Shown: positions 43,501 through 49,052 of the stretch, piece by piece
How positions within the stretch are numbered: the stretch's first letter is position 1
How the letters are laid out: each line of letters begins with the position of its first letter
Source: Rhizobiales bacterium PAR1
Lineage (GTDB): Bacteria > Pseudomonadota > Alphaproteobacteria > Rhizobiales > Beijerinckiaceae
Direction of reading: 5' to 3'
Length of the DNA: 64,000 bases
Assembly: GCA_002256205.1 (NCBI GenBank)
Contig: NKIW01000005.1
Coordinates: forward strand, 62,001 to 126,000
Made by a program: the position numbers and the translations under genes
The notes under the pieces: generated by a model
What the model saw: only the letters and a program-made list of their open reading frames with translations
What the model was told of the DNA's origin: nothing
The model's database searches: none

Positions 43501-45655
43501 CGCTCGCCTGCGCCAGCATCACCAGCGTGTTGTTGCCGCTACCGCCATCGATGCTGGCCTCGCTGCCATGGTAATCCACCGCATCATCGCCGCCGCCAGA
43601 TGCGATGACATCCACTCCGCCGAGGCCGTGGATCACATCGTTTCCCGAACCGGCGCTGATGGTATTGTCACCACTCGTCCCGGTCACGGAAACCCCGGTC
43701 GCGAGCGTCGAAGCATCGATGTTCTCGAAGCTGGCGAGCGCCGTGCCATCCCCGATGCTCTGGTCTGTCGCGGTCATGTCGATGGTTGTGGCGCTGTGCA
43801 GGATGAGCGTGTCGCGGCCCGCGCCACCGTCGATGGAGACCTCCGAACCCGAATAGCTCACCGTGTCATTGCCGCCGCCGGTGCTGATGATATCCGCGCC
43901 GCCGCCGCCTTCGACGACATCGTTACCGGCACCACCAGTCAGGGTATTTGCCGCTGCGGTGCCTATCAGAACATTGCCGCCGGTGGCCGAGCCGATCACG
44001 TTGGTGATGCCGCCGAGCGTATCGCCCTCCGCCATGCCGCCGGTGCCGTGTCCGGTCGTCAGGTCCACCGTGACGCCTGCCGTCGAGCGCGCGTAATCGA
44101 CCGTATCGGTCCCGCCGTTGCCGATGATCGTATCCGCCCCGGCGCTGCCGTAGAAGGTGTTGTCGCCGGTCGTCCCGATCAGGTGATCGACGTAGGCCGA
44201 TCCCTCGATATTGACGAAATTCGTGAGGATATCGCCCTGCGCATAGCCCGCTTCGCCGTGTCCGGTTTGTAGATTGACGGTCACACCGGAGGCAGATTGG
44301 GCGTAGGAAATCGTATTCAGGCCTGTCCCGCCGTCAATCGTGTCGTGGCCCGGCCCGGCATAGACGAGATCGTCACCCCCGCCGGCATGGATGATGGTGC
44401 CGGGCGGGGTGGCATTGAGCGCGTAGAAGGTCGAGGTGCCGTCCTCGGAGGTGATCTCGACGTCTTCTGCCGTCTGGACATCTGCCAACACAAAGGTCTG
44501 GCTCCCGGCATAGAGATGTAACCCACCGCCGGCATCGGTCGCGCTGAACAGGATGTTGAGCACGAAATTGCCGAGAAAGCCGTTCACATCGGGTGTGGTG
44601 CCATCCGCCGGCAGCACGTAGCGCAGTTCCAGCTGGAGATGGTTGGGGTCGAGCGCATTGAGATCGAGCACCCACTTGTCATCGACCTGCGTCGCATTGT
44701 TGACAGCAAAACCGGGCGGCAATCCGCTGATCGTGGCGGTCCGCGCGGTCATGCCCTGATCCGGGAAGGTCGCGATGACATCGATCAGGCGCTCGAAGGT
44801 ACCCGACGGCATGCGATCCGGATTGACGGCGTAGATCACATCGGAAAAATCCGTGCCTGTCAGGGTCTTTTGCTGTTGCTGGACCGCAAAATCCGGATTG
44901 GTGGTTGCCTCGGGAACCGAGGCACCGCCACGGATTTCCCGGCCTCCGGTAACAATCGGCGTGCTCTCATCGCCGGAAACACCGAACAGGATAATGCCGA
45001 GCTTGGCGGCCTTGATATTGCCATCACCATTACCATCGCCGGTATGGGTGTTCGGCGTTGAGGGCACCCCCGAGGAAGAGGGTGTGCTGTCCGCGGCGAC
45101 CTTCTTGATGGTGCTGTCACCGGGATCATCCGCCGGCTTGGCGAAATCGGCCACACCCGTGAGTTTGGATGTCGGCTGTGGCGGGGGCTGTGGCGGTGAG
45201 GGCGGCGGCGCCTCATCCTGCGTTTTGGTTTCCGTCGCATCCTTGCTGGATTGGTTCTGGGTGTCCTTTTCGGCCGCCTTTCCGACAAGACTGACGGTGG
45301 AATCATCGATCAGTCGCACATCGGAGATGCTCGCGAGCACTTCCTGCCCAGCGAGGGTGCGATCCGCAAAGATCACCTCGGCATCGTGCATGCCCAGAAG
45401 GTTGAAGGCATAGGCCGGCAGCACGACCTTGCCGCCATCGGGAAACAGCAGAACGAGATCAACGTCGAGAACGATAAGTTTGACATCGTTGGTGGCGAAA
45501 TTGAACTTCAGCCGTGCACCCGGTGCCACCTCATTGACGACATAGCTCCCGGCAGCGGGGCGATCGATTGTCACCACGGCCTGCGGCGTATTGGACGCGC
45601 CCTGAAGAGCAACCTGAGTCGGTTTTTCGCTGTTGTTCGCCATCTGTCGATCCAT
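31544..45655 (-). CDS. Giant RTX-type repeat protein / putative surface adhesin (4703 aa), type I secretion substrate
   Basis: 4703 residues in one frame. ATG 45655 follows GGAGGGGG at good distance. Residues 30-125 form a conserved-looking N-domain (VLLFPDGGKVVLPAYAFNLL), with PAAG at 33-36, then a Pro-rich linker (149-162). A beta-rich region spans about 265-400, and two RTX-flanked modules cover about 420-560. About 41 repeats of about 97 residues run from about 570 to 4550. The C-terminal 150 residues (ending ALHSNVVAHLALVA) carry no RTX repeats and probably the secretion signal. I saw no cysteine in the repeats. The dedicated exporter genes are adjacent. Adhesin is the best guess; another exported calcium-binding surface protein is possible. 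It has no Sec signal peptide. Confidence 0.9.
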   Translation of the reverse strand: MDRQMANNSEKPTQVALQGASNTPQAVVTIDRPAAGSYVVNEVAPGARLKFNFATNDVKLIVLDVDLVLLFPDGGKVVLPAYAFNLLGMHDAEVIFADRTLAGQEVLASISDVRLIDDSTVSLVGKAAEKDTQNQSSKDATETKTQDEAPPPSPPQPPPQPTSKLTGVADFAKPADDPGDSTIKKVAADSTPSSSGVPSTPNTHTGDGNGDGNIKAAKLGIILFGVSGDESTPIVTGGREIRGGASVPEATTNPDFAVQQQQKTLTGTDFSDVIYAVNPDRMPSGTFERLIDVIATFPDQGMTARTATISGLPPGFAVNNATQVDDKWVLDLNALDPNHLQLELRYVLPADGTTPDVNGFLGNFVLNILFSATDAGGGLHLYAGSQTFVLADVQTAEDVEITSEDGTSTFYALNATPPGTIIHAGGGDDLVYAGPGHDTIDGGTGLNTISYAQSASGVTVNLQTGHGEAGYAQGDILTNFVNIEGSAYVDHLIGTTGDNTFYGSAGADTIIGNGGTDTVDYARSTAGVTVDLTTGHGTGGMAEGDTLGGITNVIGSATGGNVLIGTAAANTLTGGAGNDVVEGGGGADIISTGGGNDTVSYSGSEVSIDGGAGRDTLILHSATTIDMTATDQSIGDGTALASFENIDASTLATGVSVTGTSGDNTISAGSGNDVIHGLGGVDVIASGGGDDAVDYHGSEASIDGGSGNNTLVMLAQASVDLTAIDQTGGDVTLVSHFQNVDATALTAGQPASIIGSGLANIILGGAGNATVDGGGGADTIITGAGNDTITYRGGENILDAGGGTNTLILRADADVDLSAADQTSGDLAVVSHFQNVDAATLLADVTAAGTTGTNILTGGFGSDVFDGLGGADTIVAGAGDDSVGYYGTETLLDGGNGSDTLDVRQATGLASVNLSAAAGTDQTLGDAVLARNFENVDAHTLTGAITITGSVVANTITTGDGVDVIDGRGGGDALSAGAGDDTVTYYGTEVLVDGGTGTNTLILRSGATLNLANADQTSGDVSVVTGFENIDGSGLGALQAVTVSGSSGTNLITTGAGSDTIDGGGGADIIDAGAGNDTVSLWGTEISVDGGAGTNTLRLRSAVMVDLAAGDQTSGDATLATGFSNADASAVSTAVAMNGTSGANVLTGGAGNDTLDGNGGADRLEGGTGNDTLRYYGTELVIEGGTGSNTLVMMATGGTTVINLSAGNGADQTLGDAVDVNGFDHLDAHAETTGLSVTGHSGSNTLTTGSGNDVVHGGGGSDSISAGAGNDSVDFWGTEVTLDGGSGTNTLVLKTAATIDLSAVDASLGDATLVTGFANVDATSVAAGVIVTGTSGANILTGGAGSDTLDGNGGADVISAGGGNDAITYRGGEASLDGGAGSDTLILAAPGGIIALDFSVAAGLDQTSGDSVTTRAFENLDASLLASAITVTGSTGANTLATGSGNDTIDGNGGADTINAGAGNDTVTYRGTEAAIDGGTGTNTLRLLSAVDINLALADQSVGDAVTATNIQNVDASTLGATQGVVMNGSGGANILTGGAGDDTLDGGGGADTLNAGDGNDTVAYRGTEASLDGGSGANTLVLRASAVVDLSAGDQTTGDTVAVTGFENVTAANLGTAVSITGSAGDNTLIGGLGTDRLDGNGGADTLAAGAGNDSVTYRGLETSIDGGAGNDTLVVVGGGISVMNLAAPSGVDQTTGDAVAVTNFENLDAGGLSTAISVTGTSGINLLTTGSGGDTIDGGGGADVIVAGDGNDRVSLYGTEVSLEGGTGTNTLVLAARQDIDLSGADQSLGDAALVTNFQDVDASALGASQGVSLTGSSGANSLAGGAGNDSLEGNGGADTLLGGGGNDAITYRGSEAVLDGGVGSDTLVLAAASGITAVNFAVSTGTDQTIGDIISVTNFENLDAATLSNALNVTGSASSNTLRTGSGDDLIHGGGGADIILAGAGNDSVDYLGSETTLDGGAGSNTLVLQNSAVINLAAADQTAGDAATVTGFTHVDASGLSLIQTAVITGSTGANTLLGGAGNDTLDGNGGVDILGGGGGADTLTFRGSETSIDGGTGSDTLVLGAAGGISAINLSVGAGFDETVGDTVSVTNIENINASTLSTAITVTGSTGANSLTGGAGNDTIDGNGGADVIAASGGNDMVTYSGSEASIDGGTGSNTLILRASGGITGIDLSGLAGSDQTVGDNVFVANFANLDASIFLASQGLGITGSTAANTILAGAGGDTIDGLGGTDVILAGGGADTVSYHATEITLDGGAGSDTLVLTTGGGISAVNLSVAGGTDQTTGDTVSVTNFENLEAHIVSAALNVIGSAAANALTTGSGNDTIDGLSGADAIDAGAGNDSVSYYGTEATIDGGSGTNTLTLRTVANVNLASLDQTLADAVTVSQFQNVDGSALVTGVSMTGSAGVNTLIGGSGNDTLNGNGGADSLNGNGGADILAYHGSETSLDGGSGNDTLLLLASGGISALDLSVAAGADQTSDDTVAARNFENLDASALGSGLVITGSSGANALTGGSGNDVIDGNGGADIILANGGDDSVIYRGTETSIDGGSGTNTLTLSVATTVNLANSDQTNGDAVSVANFQIVDASALSAAVLLSGSIGDNILIGGSGADVIDGAGGLDTVQAGGGNDTVSYYGTEASLDGGSGTNTLVLNAAATINLAAGDQSTGDVTVIASFQNVDASALSTAVSLTGSTGVNILTGGDGNDTLDGAGGTDTLTAGNGNDTVNYHGTEVTIDGENGSDTLILVAAGGITAIDFRGASGLDQTTGDSVAIANFENLDASVVSAGMAITGSVSANVLAGGLGNDTIDGNGGTDTITAGAGNDTVHYWGSEASLNGGTGINTLVMHAGSSINLTLADQSSGDIVTVSNFHNADASALSTDIVITGSTSANILTGGLGNDTLDGNGGVDTLNAGGGNDSVIYRGAESSADGGSGTDTLILAASGGITAVNFSVSAGSDQTTGDSVAVANFENLNASAVSTALTVTGTASTNLFTAGSGNDVIHGGGGADTILAGAGNDTLDYWGTEISLDGEAGINTLVLKAAVVVDLSAADQTTGDTVSVANIQNVDASGLANAVTLTGSAAANVITGGSGDDTLDGNGGADTINASGGNDSVTYRGSEASLDGGSGSDTLVLATAGGITALDFSVAAGADQTTGDAVSVANFENLSAGTLSTALTVAGSAAANAITTGSGNDVIHGGGGADAIVSGGGNDTIDYWGAEASINAGTGTNTLVLRSATTVDLSAADQTVGDITTITNIQNADASALSTLQAVILTGSSGANIMTGGAGADTLDGNGGADTLNGGGGNDALSYRGTETAIDGGAGIDTLTLTVTSGITTIDLSVAAGSDQTTGDTVSVANIESVNAGTLTSAVTVTGSTGANTLTTGSGNDTLDGNGGLDIIAAGAGNDTVSYNGSETAIDGGSGTNTLVLRSATTVDLSVGDQTTGDLVTVTNFQNVNASSLNAAFLITGSSGVNTITGGSGAETIDGFGGADIIAAGGGDDIVSYRATEASLDGGTGINTLLLRTSATLNLANADQSSGDTVTTINFQNVDASLLTALQTATLTGSTSANILTGGLGNDTLDGNGGVDTLNAGGGNDSVTTRGTETTVDGGAGTDTLVLVVGSTITAVNLTVAGGTDQTTGDTTSVINFETVNAGAMTTGVTITATSGATTITGGSGDDVINGGGGADSISAGNGNDTVSTYGGESLVDGGTGTNSLIIRAMTALSAINLSVAAGSDQTTGDTASVRNFQNVDSTLVTGSLSITGSTGANTISTGSGNDTIDGNGGADILSTGSGNDTVTFRGAETSIDGGAGFDSLTLAVTGGIMAVDFSVAGGADQTTGDTTAIANFEVLNATGLSTTLTVKGSTGTNWINLGSGNDTIDGNGGADIITAGGGNDTVTYNGSESSIDGGTGTNTLVLKAASTINLGSADQTTSDLVTVSNFQNVDSTAVTSNISITGSGVANTITTGNGNDAIDGAGGADVINASAGNDTVHYRGSETTLDGGTGINTLYLRTAVNIDLSAADITMGDAVNAVNFQYVDASLIGSNLTITGSSAANAITGGGGNDTIDGGEGTDSINANGGNDSVTYRGTESAIDGGAGTDTLILTASASITAVNFSVAGGVDQTTGDSVDVVNFETLDASALASTLVVVGSSSANTITSGSGNDIIDGLGGGDVITAGGGNDTASFYGSETSIDGGTGTNTLVLRTSAILNLANANQLSFGSSTIAGFENVDASSLSSGQNTVLTGTASANTLASGAGNDVLDGAGGADVIAAGAGNDSVTSRGAEVSIDGGTGTDNIVLAASAGTTDINLGVAAGADQTSGDGITISNFEHVDASALSANLSVTGSASANTLTTGSGNDTLDGGGGADSLNAGSGNDTVTYHGTESGIDGGNGSNTLVLGAATTVNLGASDQTVGDSTNVTNFQHVDGSALSTGMVITGSYGVANAITGGSGNDVIDGAGGADVIVAGDGNDTVVYHGLETSISGGSGTNTLSLSAAVTVNLSNVDQTSGDSVTVSGFQDVDASGLSSAVSITGSTSSNTILGGSGNDTLDGAGGADTLDGGGGNDTFLIDGSSLSLALHVDGGSGSNSVVIGAAAGTVSDTQLLAALTNIQSIDFTAAGVNAARDLSGAQIAQIAGGSANTLTLQLNSGDAVNVTDSAANYDVATVGNTTTYTVYDDALHSNVVAHLALVA
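34837..34945 (-). repeat. Recently homogenised repeat segment, copy 1
   Basis: 109 bp that match 36877-36985 with two differences (34852 and 34913), exactly 2040 bp apart, which is seven repeat units. Other units of the array differ far more at synonymous sites, so this pair reflects recent duplication or gene conversion. Confidence 0.8.
36877..36985 (-). repeat. Recently homogenised repeat segment, copy 2
   Basis: Partner of 34837-34945; the shared block starts in TCACACTGTCATTCC and ends in GAGGTGGAACCGGT. The seven units between the two copies also share other long identical stretches, for example about 35 bp near 35321 and 35911. Confidence 0.8.
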
Positions 45656-46062
45656 TGATGACCCCCTCCGGATAGGGGGAGGTCGCAGGCTCGACGCTAA
45701 GGCGGGATCACTTAATCAAATCCTTAATTTCCGGAGATATTGCAACTTTAAAGTGTAAATTTTTCACCTAAAAGTACCGTTTTGGCTCAAAATGAGACAT
45801 GTAAACAACCTGTGAGGGTGTTGCGGGGTTGGCGATAGAACGCGGGTGTTGGAGGTGAGATCGAACAATCGGTCGATTGACGGCAATTCCGTATCCTCCT
45901 CGGCGGATTGACTTGAACTCCTCCGGTGGGCGGTCTCAGATAGGGCGGTTCGAGGCGCGCAGAGGGTTGCCGAAAGGCCAAGTCAGGCGAGGCGAATTCC
46001 AATTCACGCGAAGCGAATTCCAAGTCACGCGAAGCAAATTCTAAGTCATGCGGGGAGGCATC
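45656..46062. promoter_or_regulatory. Divergent intergenic region between the giant gene and the decarboxylase-like gene
   Basis: 407 bp. Near the giant gene it holds a strong Shine-Dalgarno and an AT-rich stretch (about 45710-45800) that should contain the promoter; I cannot place clean -35/-10 boxes. Its right end carries the 21-bp tandem repeats and the ribosome site GGGGAGG of the plus-strand gene. An open antisense frame through it is not convincing as a gene. Confidence 0.5.
45970..46053. repeat. 21-bp tandem repeats upstream of the decarboxylase-like gene
   Basis: Three clear units at 45992-46012, 46013-46033 and 46034-46053, and a degenerate fourth copy before them (about 45970-45991). 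The consensus reads GCGAATTCCAAGTCACGCGA plus A. The period equals two helical turns. The array ends 9 bp before the ATG of the plus-strand gene, so it spans its 5' leader. Confidence 0.8.
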
Positions 46063-47055
46063 ATGGGCAAACTCAATCTGTCGGTCGCCATCGGCGATTA
46101 TGATCGCAACCGGCCGCTTTTCGACGGGCAGGTGCAGATCGACGGTGTTTCGTCTGTTTTCATGGCGCTGGAACCGGAGGAGATCTTCTTCCGTGCCTTC
46201 CGCCACGAGGAGTTCGACATCTGCGAACTCTCGCTATCGAGCTATACCGTGAAGGTGTCGCGCGGGAATGCGCCCTATGTGGCCATCCCGGCGTTTCTCT
46301 CCCGCGCGTTCCGTCATACCTCGATCTACATCCGCAAGGATCGTGGCATCCGCGAGCCAAAAGATCTCATCGGCAAAAAGATCGGCCTGCCGGAATACCA
46401 GCTCACCGCTTGCGTCTGGGCGCGGGCGCTGCTGGAGGAGGACTACAGCGTTCGCCCCTCGGATGTGACTTGGGTGCGGGGCGGGCTTGAACAACCGGGA
46501 CGCCCGGAGAAGATCGCGCTCGATTTGCCCGGCGATATCCGGCTCGAGAGCGCACCGGAGGGAAAATCCCTCAACCAGATGCTGATCGAAGGCACGCTTG
46601 ATGCCTATCTTGGCCCGCGTGCGCCCTCCGCGTTTGATCAGGGGCATCCCGAGATTACCCGGCTTTTCGCTGACCCCACCGCGGCGGCGCAGGACTATTA
46701 CCGCCGCACCGGTATTTTTCCGATCATGCACGTGCTCGGCATCCGACGTTCGATTGTCGAGGCCAATCCATGGCTGCCAGCGGCCTGTCTCAAGGCGTTC
46801 CAGCGGTCAAAAACCGTGGCGCTTGACAAGTTGACCGATACCTCTGCGACCAAGGTGACACTCCCCTTCGTCGAGGAGCAGCTGGCCGCTGCCCGTGCGC
46901 TGATGGGGCCGGATTTCTGGCCCTATGGCATCGGCCCGAACCGCGTCACGCTCGAACGCTTCGTGGAGTATCACCACCGGCAGGGGCTATCGACGCGCAA
47001 GGTCGCGGTGGATGAACTCTTCCATCCCTCGACGCTGGAGGCGCATAGCATCTGA
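46063..47055 (+). CDS. 4,5-dihydroxyphthalate decarboxylase-like protein (periplasmic-binding-protein fold)
   Basis: 330 residues from ATG 46063, preceded by GGGGAGG at 5 nt; an ATG at 46048 has no ribosome site. Seen: LNLSVAIGDYDRNRPLFDG at the N-terminus, FDICELSLSSYTVKVSRG, IYIRKDRGIREPKDLIGKKI and the C-terminal FWPYGIGPNRVTLERFVEYH, all typical of the Pht5-like family. Family members are annotated as 4,5-dihydroxyphthalate decarboxylase, but most stand outside phthalate operons and resemble substrate-binding proteins. No phthalate genes are here and there is no signal peptide, so the reaction is uncertain. It converges with the Ada-domain gene, 4 bp apart. Confidence 0.8.
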   Translation: MGKLNLSVAIGDYDRNRPLFDGQVQIDGVSSVFMALEPEEIFFRAFRHEEFDICELSLSSYTVKVSRGNAPYVAIPAFLSRAFRHTSIYIRKDRGIREPKDLIGKKIGLPEYQLTACVWARALLEEDYSVRPSDVTWVRGGLEQPGRPEKIALDLPGDIRLESAPEGKSLNQMLIEGTLDAYLGPRAPSAFDQGHPEITRLFADPTAAAQDYYRRTGIFPIMHVLGIRRSIVEANPWLPAACLKAFQRSKTVALDKLTDTSATKVTLPFVEEQLAAARALMGPDFWPYGIGPNRVTLERFVEYHHRQGLSTRKVAVDELFHPSTLEAHSI

Positions 47056-47059
47056 GTTT

Positions 47060-47278
47060 TCAGGGCTTGCAGCGTTTGCAGGCGCGAAAGCCCGCAGCCT
47101 CTGCCGCTTCGCGCGTCGCGTAAAAGCACACATTGATGCGTTTGGGGCGCGAGGGGCAGGAGGGCTTGCAGAAGATGCCGCTGGTTTTCACGCCGTAGTA
47201 GAACGCACCGTCGGCGTTCCTGTCGCGCGTCTCGACGGCCTGCCAGCGAGCTTCATCATCGGTATCGGGTGCGTGCAT
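47060..47278 (-). CDS. Stand-alone Ada zinc-binding (methylphosphotriester-sensor) domain
   Basis: 72 residues covering only the N-terminal domain of Ada. Seen: RDRNADGAFYYGVKTSGIFC, and the four zinc cysteines Cys37, Cys41, Cys67 and Cys70, with the spacing of E. coli Ada (C38, C42, C69, C72; one residue shorter between the pairs). The frame ends at CKRCKP just after the last ligand, with no AraC-type HTH, AlkA or O6-methyltransferase part, and no sign of such sequence downstream because the next gene converges at 4 bp. It may sense or repair methyl phosphotriesters, or be a relic. Confidence 0.83.
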   Translation of the reverse strand: MHAPDTDDEARWQAVETRDRNADGAFYYGVKTSGIFCKPSCPSRPKRINVCFYATREAAEAAGFRACKRCKP

Positions 47279-47340
47279 CGAGGCCTCCGGGTTCTTCGAT
47301 GCAAAACATCAGAGATTTCAGGGCGCTCGACCACCCGATT

Positions 47341-48285
47341 TCAATCGAAATGTACCGCCGTCGTGTTCGCCCCGCACACCAGCACCGCGACACGCTCGTC
47401 CTTTTCCGGCTGGTACTTGCCTGAAAGCAGAGCGCCAAAGGCCGCAGCCCCGCCCGGTTCGGTGACAATCCGGACGCTCTCCCACAGCGCATGCTGGGCA
47501 GCGCGAATATCATCGTCGCTGACGAGGACCGCTTTGCCAACATGCGCCTTCGCAATCGGGAACATGAGCGTGCCGACGCGCTTCGGCGCCAGCGAATCCG
47601 CCGCGATGCCGTTGGTTTCCGCATCCACCGGCTCGCCGGCTTCGAACGCGCGATACAGCGTCGGCGCACCTTCCGGCTCGACGGCAACGATCTTCACCCG
47701 GCTTTCGAACCACGCAGCGATCCCGCCGATCAACCCGCCGCCACCCACTGCGACGAGGAGCGTGTCGATATCCGGCAAATCTTCCTCGATCTCGGCCCCA
47801 AGCGTACCTTGCCCGAGCAGGGTTTCCGGCTGGTCGAAAGCGTGGATCGCCATGGCGCCACTTTCCACGACAAACATTTCGCTGGCGGCAAGAGCATCGG
47901 CATAGCGCGCGCCGCCGATAACGAGGTTGGCGCCATAGGCGCGGATGCGTTCGGCTTTTGCCGGCGAGGTGACCTCGGGTACGAAAATCGTCGCGGGAAC
48001 ACCAAGCCGCATCGCAGCATAGGCGACTGCGGCGCCGTGATTGCCGCCCGAAGCGGCGACCACGCCGGCCTTGGGAACGTCCCGCGTCAAAAGGTTGGTG
48101 AAAGCGCCGCGCGCTTTGAAGGAGCCGGAGTGCTGGAGGCATTCGAGCTTGAGATCGAGTGCGCGCGGGGCGCGGCCAAAATCCGCCATATCGACCCGGA
48201 GTACCGGCGTATGCCGCACATGCGGGCGGATAAGGCGCAGGGTTTGAGCAATCCGTGCGGGGGAAATATCGGTCGAATGCGGCAT
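47341..48285 (-). CDS. PLP-dependent threonine/serine dehydratase-like enzyme (fold type II)
   Basis: 314 residues. Seen: PLP lysine in HSGSFKARGAFTNL, cofactor-substrate loop ASGGNHGAAVAYAA, phosphate-binding loop VAVGGGGLIGGIAAW, and C-terminal TEPGGAAAFGALL with VLVCGANT. The family makes 2-oxobutyrate or pyruvate plus ammonia from threonine or serine; serine racemase-like or hydroxy-aspartate dehydratase roles are possible. There is no ACT domain, so it is of the catabolic, allosterically simple type. It lies 14 bp after the peptide-type ABC importer operon on the same strand, which may supply its substrate. Confidence 0.87.
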   Translation of the reverse strand: MPHSTDISPARIAQTLRLIRPHVRHTPVLRVDMADFGRAPRALDLKLECLQHSGSFKARGAFTNLLTRDVPKAGVVAASGGNHGAAVAYAAMRLGVPATIFVPEVTSPAKAERIRAYGANLVIGGARYADALAASEMFVVESGAMAIHAFDQPETLLGQGTLGAEIEEDLPDIDTLLVAVGGGGLIGGIAAWFESRVKIVAVEPEGAPTLYRAFEAGEPVDAETNGIAADSLAPKRVGTLMFPIAKAHVGKAVLVSDDDIRAAQHALWESVRIVTEPGGAAAFGALLSGKYQPEKDERVAVLVCGANTTAVHFD

Positions 48286-48299
48286 GGTCTGTCTCGGTT

Positions 48300-49049
48300 T
48301 CAGGCGGTCAAGCTGGCGCGGCGCGAGGCCGCGAGAAGCTCACGGGTATAGGATTCGCGGCCACCGGTCTCGCGAAGCACGCCGATATCGGTATCCTCGA
48401 CGATGCGGCCGCCGTTCATCACGCCAACGCGGCTGCACATATGCCCGATCACCGCGAGGTTATGGCTCACAAGCACCAGCGAGAGGTTCCGTTGCAGCTT
48501 GATATCCGCCAGCAGGTTGAGCACTTCCGCCTGAATCGAGACATCGAGTGCGGAGGTAGGCTCATCCAGCAGCAGGATCGAGGGTTGCAGCACCAGCGCG
48601 CGGGCAATCGCGACGCGCTGGCGTTGCCCGCCCGAAAGCTGATGTGGATAGCGAAAGCGGAAGCCCTCATCGAGCCCGACATCTTTCAGCGCTGCCGCGA
48701 TCCGCTGGTCCGGTTTATCAAAGCCATGAATCGCCAGCGGCTCGGCGAGCGCGGCGTCGATGGTCATGCGCGGATGGAGGCTCGCGAAAGGGTCCTGAAA
48801 CACCATCTGGACATGGCGGTAAAACGCTTTGTTCGGGCGCCTTTCATGTGGTTTTCCCGCAAAGGAAACCGCGCCACTCCAGCTCGGGTTCAGCCCGGAG
48901 AGAACCCGGAGCACGGTGGATTTTCCCGAGCCGGATTCTCCGACAAGCCCGAAGCTCTCCCCCTCGAACACCCGGAACGAGACGTCTTTGAGCACATGCG
49001 CATCGCCGAAGCGGACGTTGAGATTCTGGACATCGATGGCAGGAGTCAT
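48300..49049 (-). CDS. Peptide-type ABC transporter ATP-binding protein (DppF-like)
   Basis: 249 residues. Walker A GESGSGKST, Q-loop MVFQDPFASLHPRM, signature [15 protein letters not shown], Walker B ILLLDEPTSALDVS, H-loop LVSHNLAVIGH. It ends at SYTRELLAASRRASLTA and lacks the full C-terminal oligopeptide extension of most DppF proteins, so it is somewhat short. It is the last transport gene of the five-gene importer, 3 bp after the DppD-like gene. Confidence 0.9.
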   Translation of the reverse strand: MTPAIDVQNLNVRFGDAHVLKDVSFRVFEGESFGLVGESGSGKSTVLRVLSGLNPSWSGAVSFAGKPHERRPNKAFYRHVQMVFQDPFASLHPRMTIDAALAEPLAIHGFDKPDQRIAAALKDVGLDEGFRFRYPHQLSGGQRQRVAIARALVLQPSILLLDEPTSALDVSIQAEVLNLLADIKLQRNLSLVLVSHNLAVIGHMCSRVGVMNGGRIVEDTDIGVLRETGGRESYTRELLAASRRASLTA

Positions 49050-49052
49050 GGC

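Larger units (their letters stand above)
32008..43948 (-). repeat. Array of about 41 in-frame repeats (about 291 bp each) within the giant gene
   Basis: Each unit carries three RTX-like nonapeptides (pattern GGSGNDTID GNGGADTIN AGAGNDTVT), then YRGTEASIDGGSGTNTL, a short strand, the near-invariant DQTTGD, then FQNVDAS and ITGSTGAN. Counting the DQTTGD landmark by eye gives 41 units. Two length classes exist: a short one (about 94 residues, DLSAADQ) and a longer one (about 98, DFSVAGGADQ). The two often alternate; I count about 23 short and 18 long. All copies stay in frame, with no stop or frameshift seen. Confidence 0.88.

Noticed and set aside
32008-43948. CRISPR array or non-coding satellite
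   Set aside because: The unit is about 291 bp, diverged, always in frame and encodes RTX motifs; there are no short identical repeats with unique spacers.
31662-45658. Many long open frames on the plus strand and in other minus frames across the giant gene
   Set aside because: They mirror the repeat unit in wrong frames, show Pro/Ser/Arg- or Ala/Val-rich artefact composition, and have no ribosome sites; the single 4703-codon frame explains the region.
45787-46206. Minus-strand 139-codon frame with a DLEFASR heptad repeat
   Set aside because: Overlaps the start of the decarboxylase-like gene antisense; the repeat comes from the 21-bp tandem DNA repeat; no ribosome site seen.
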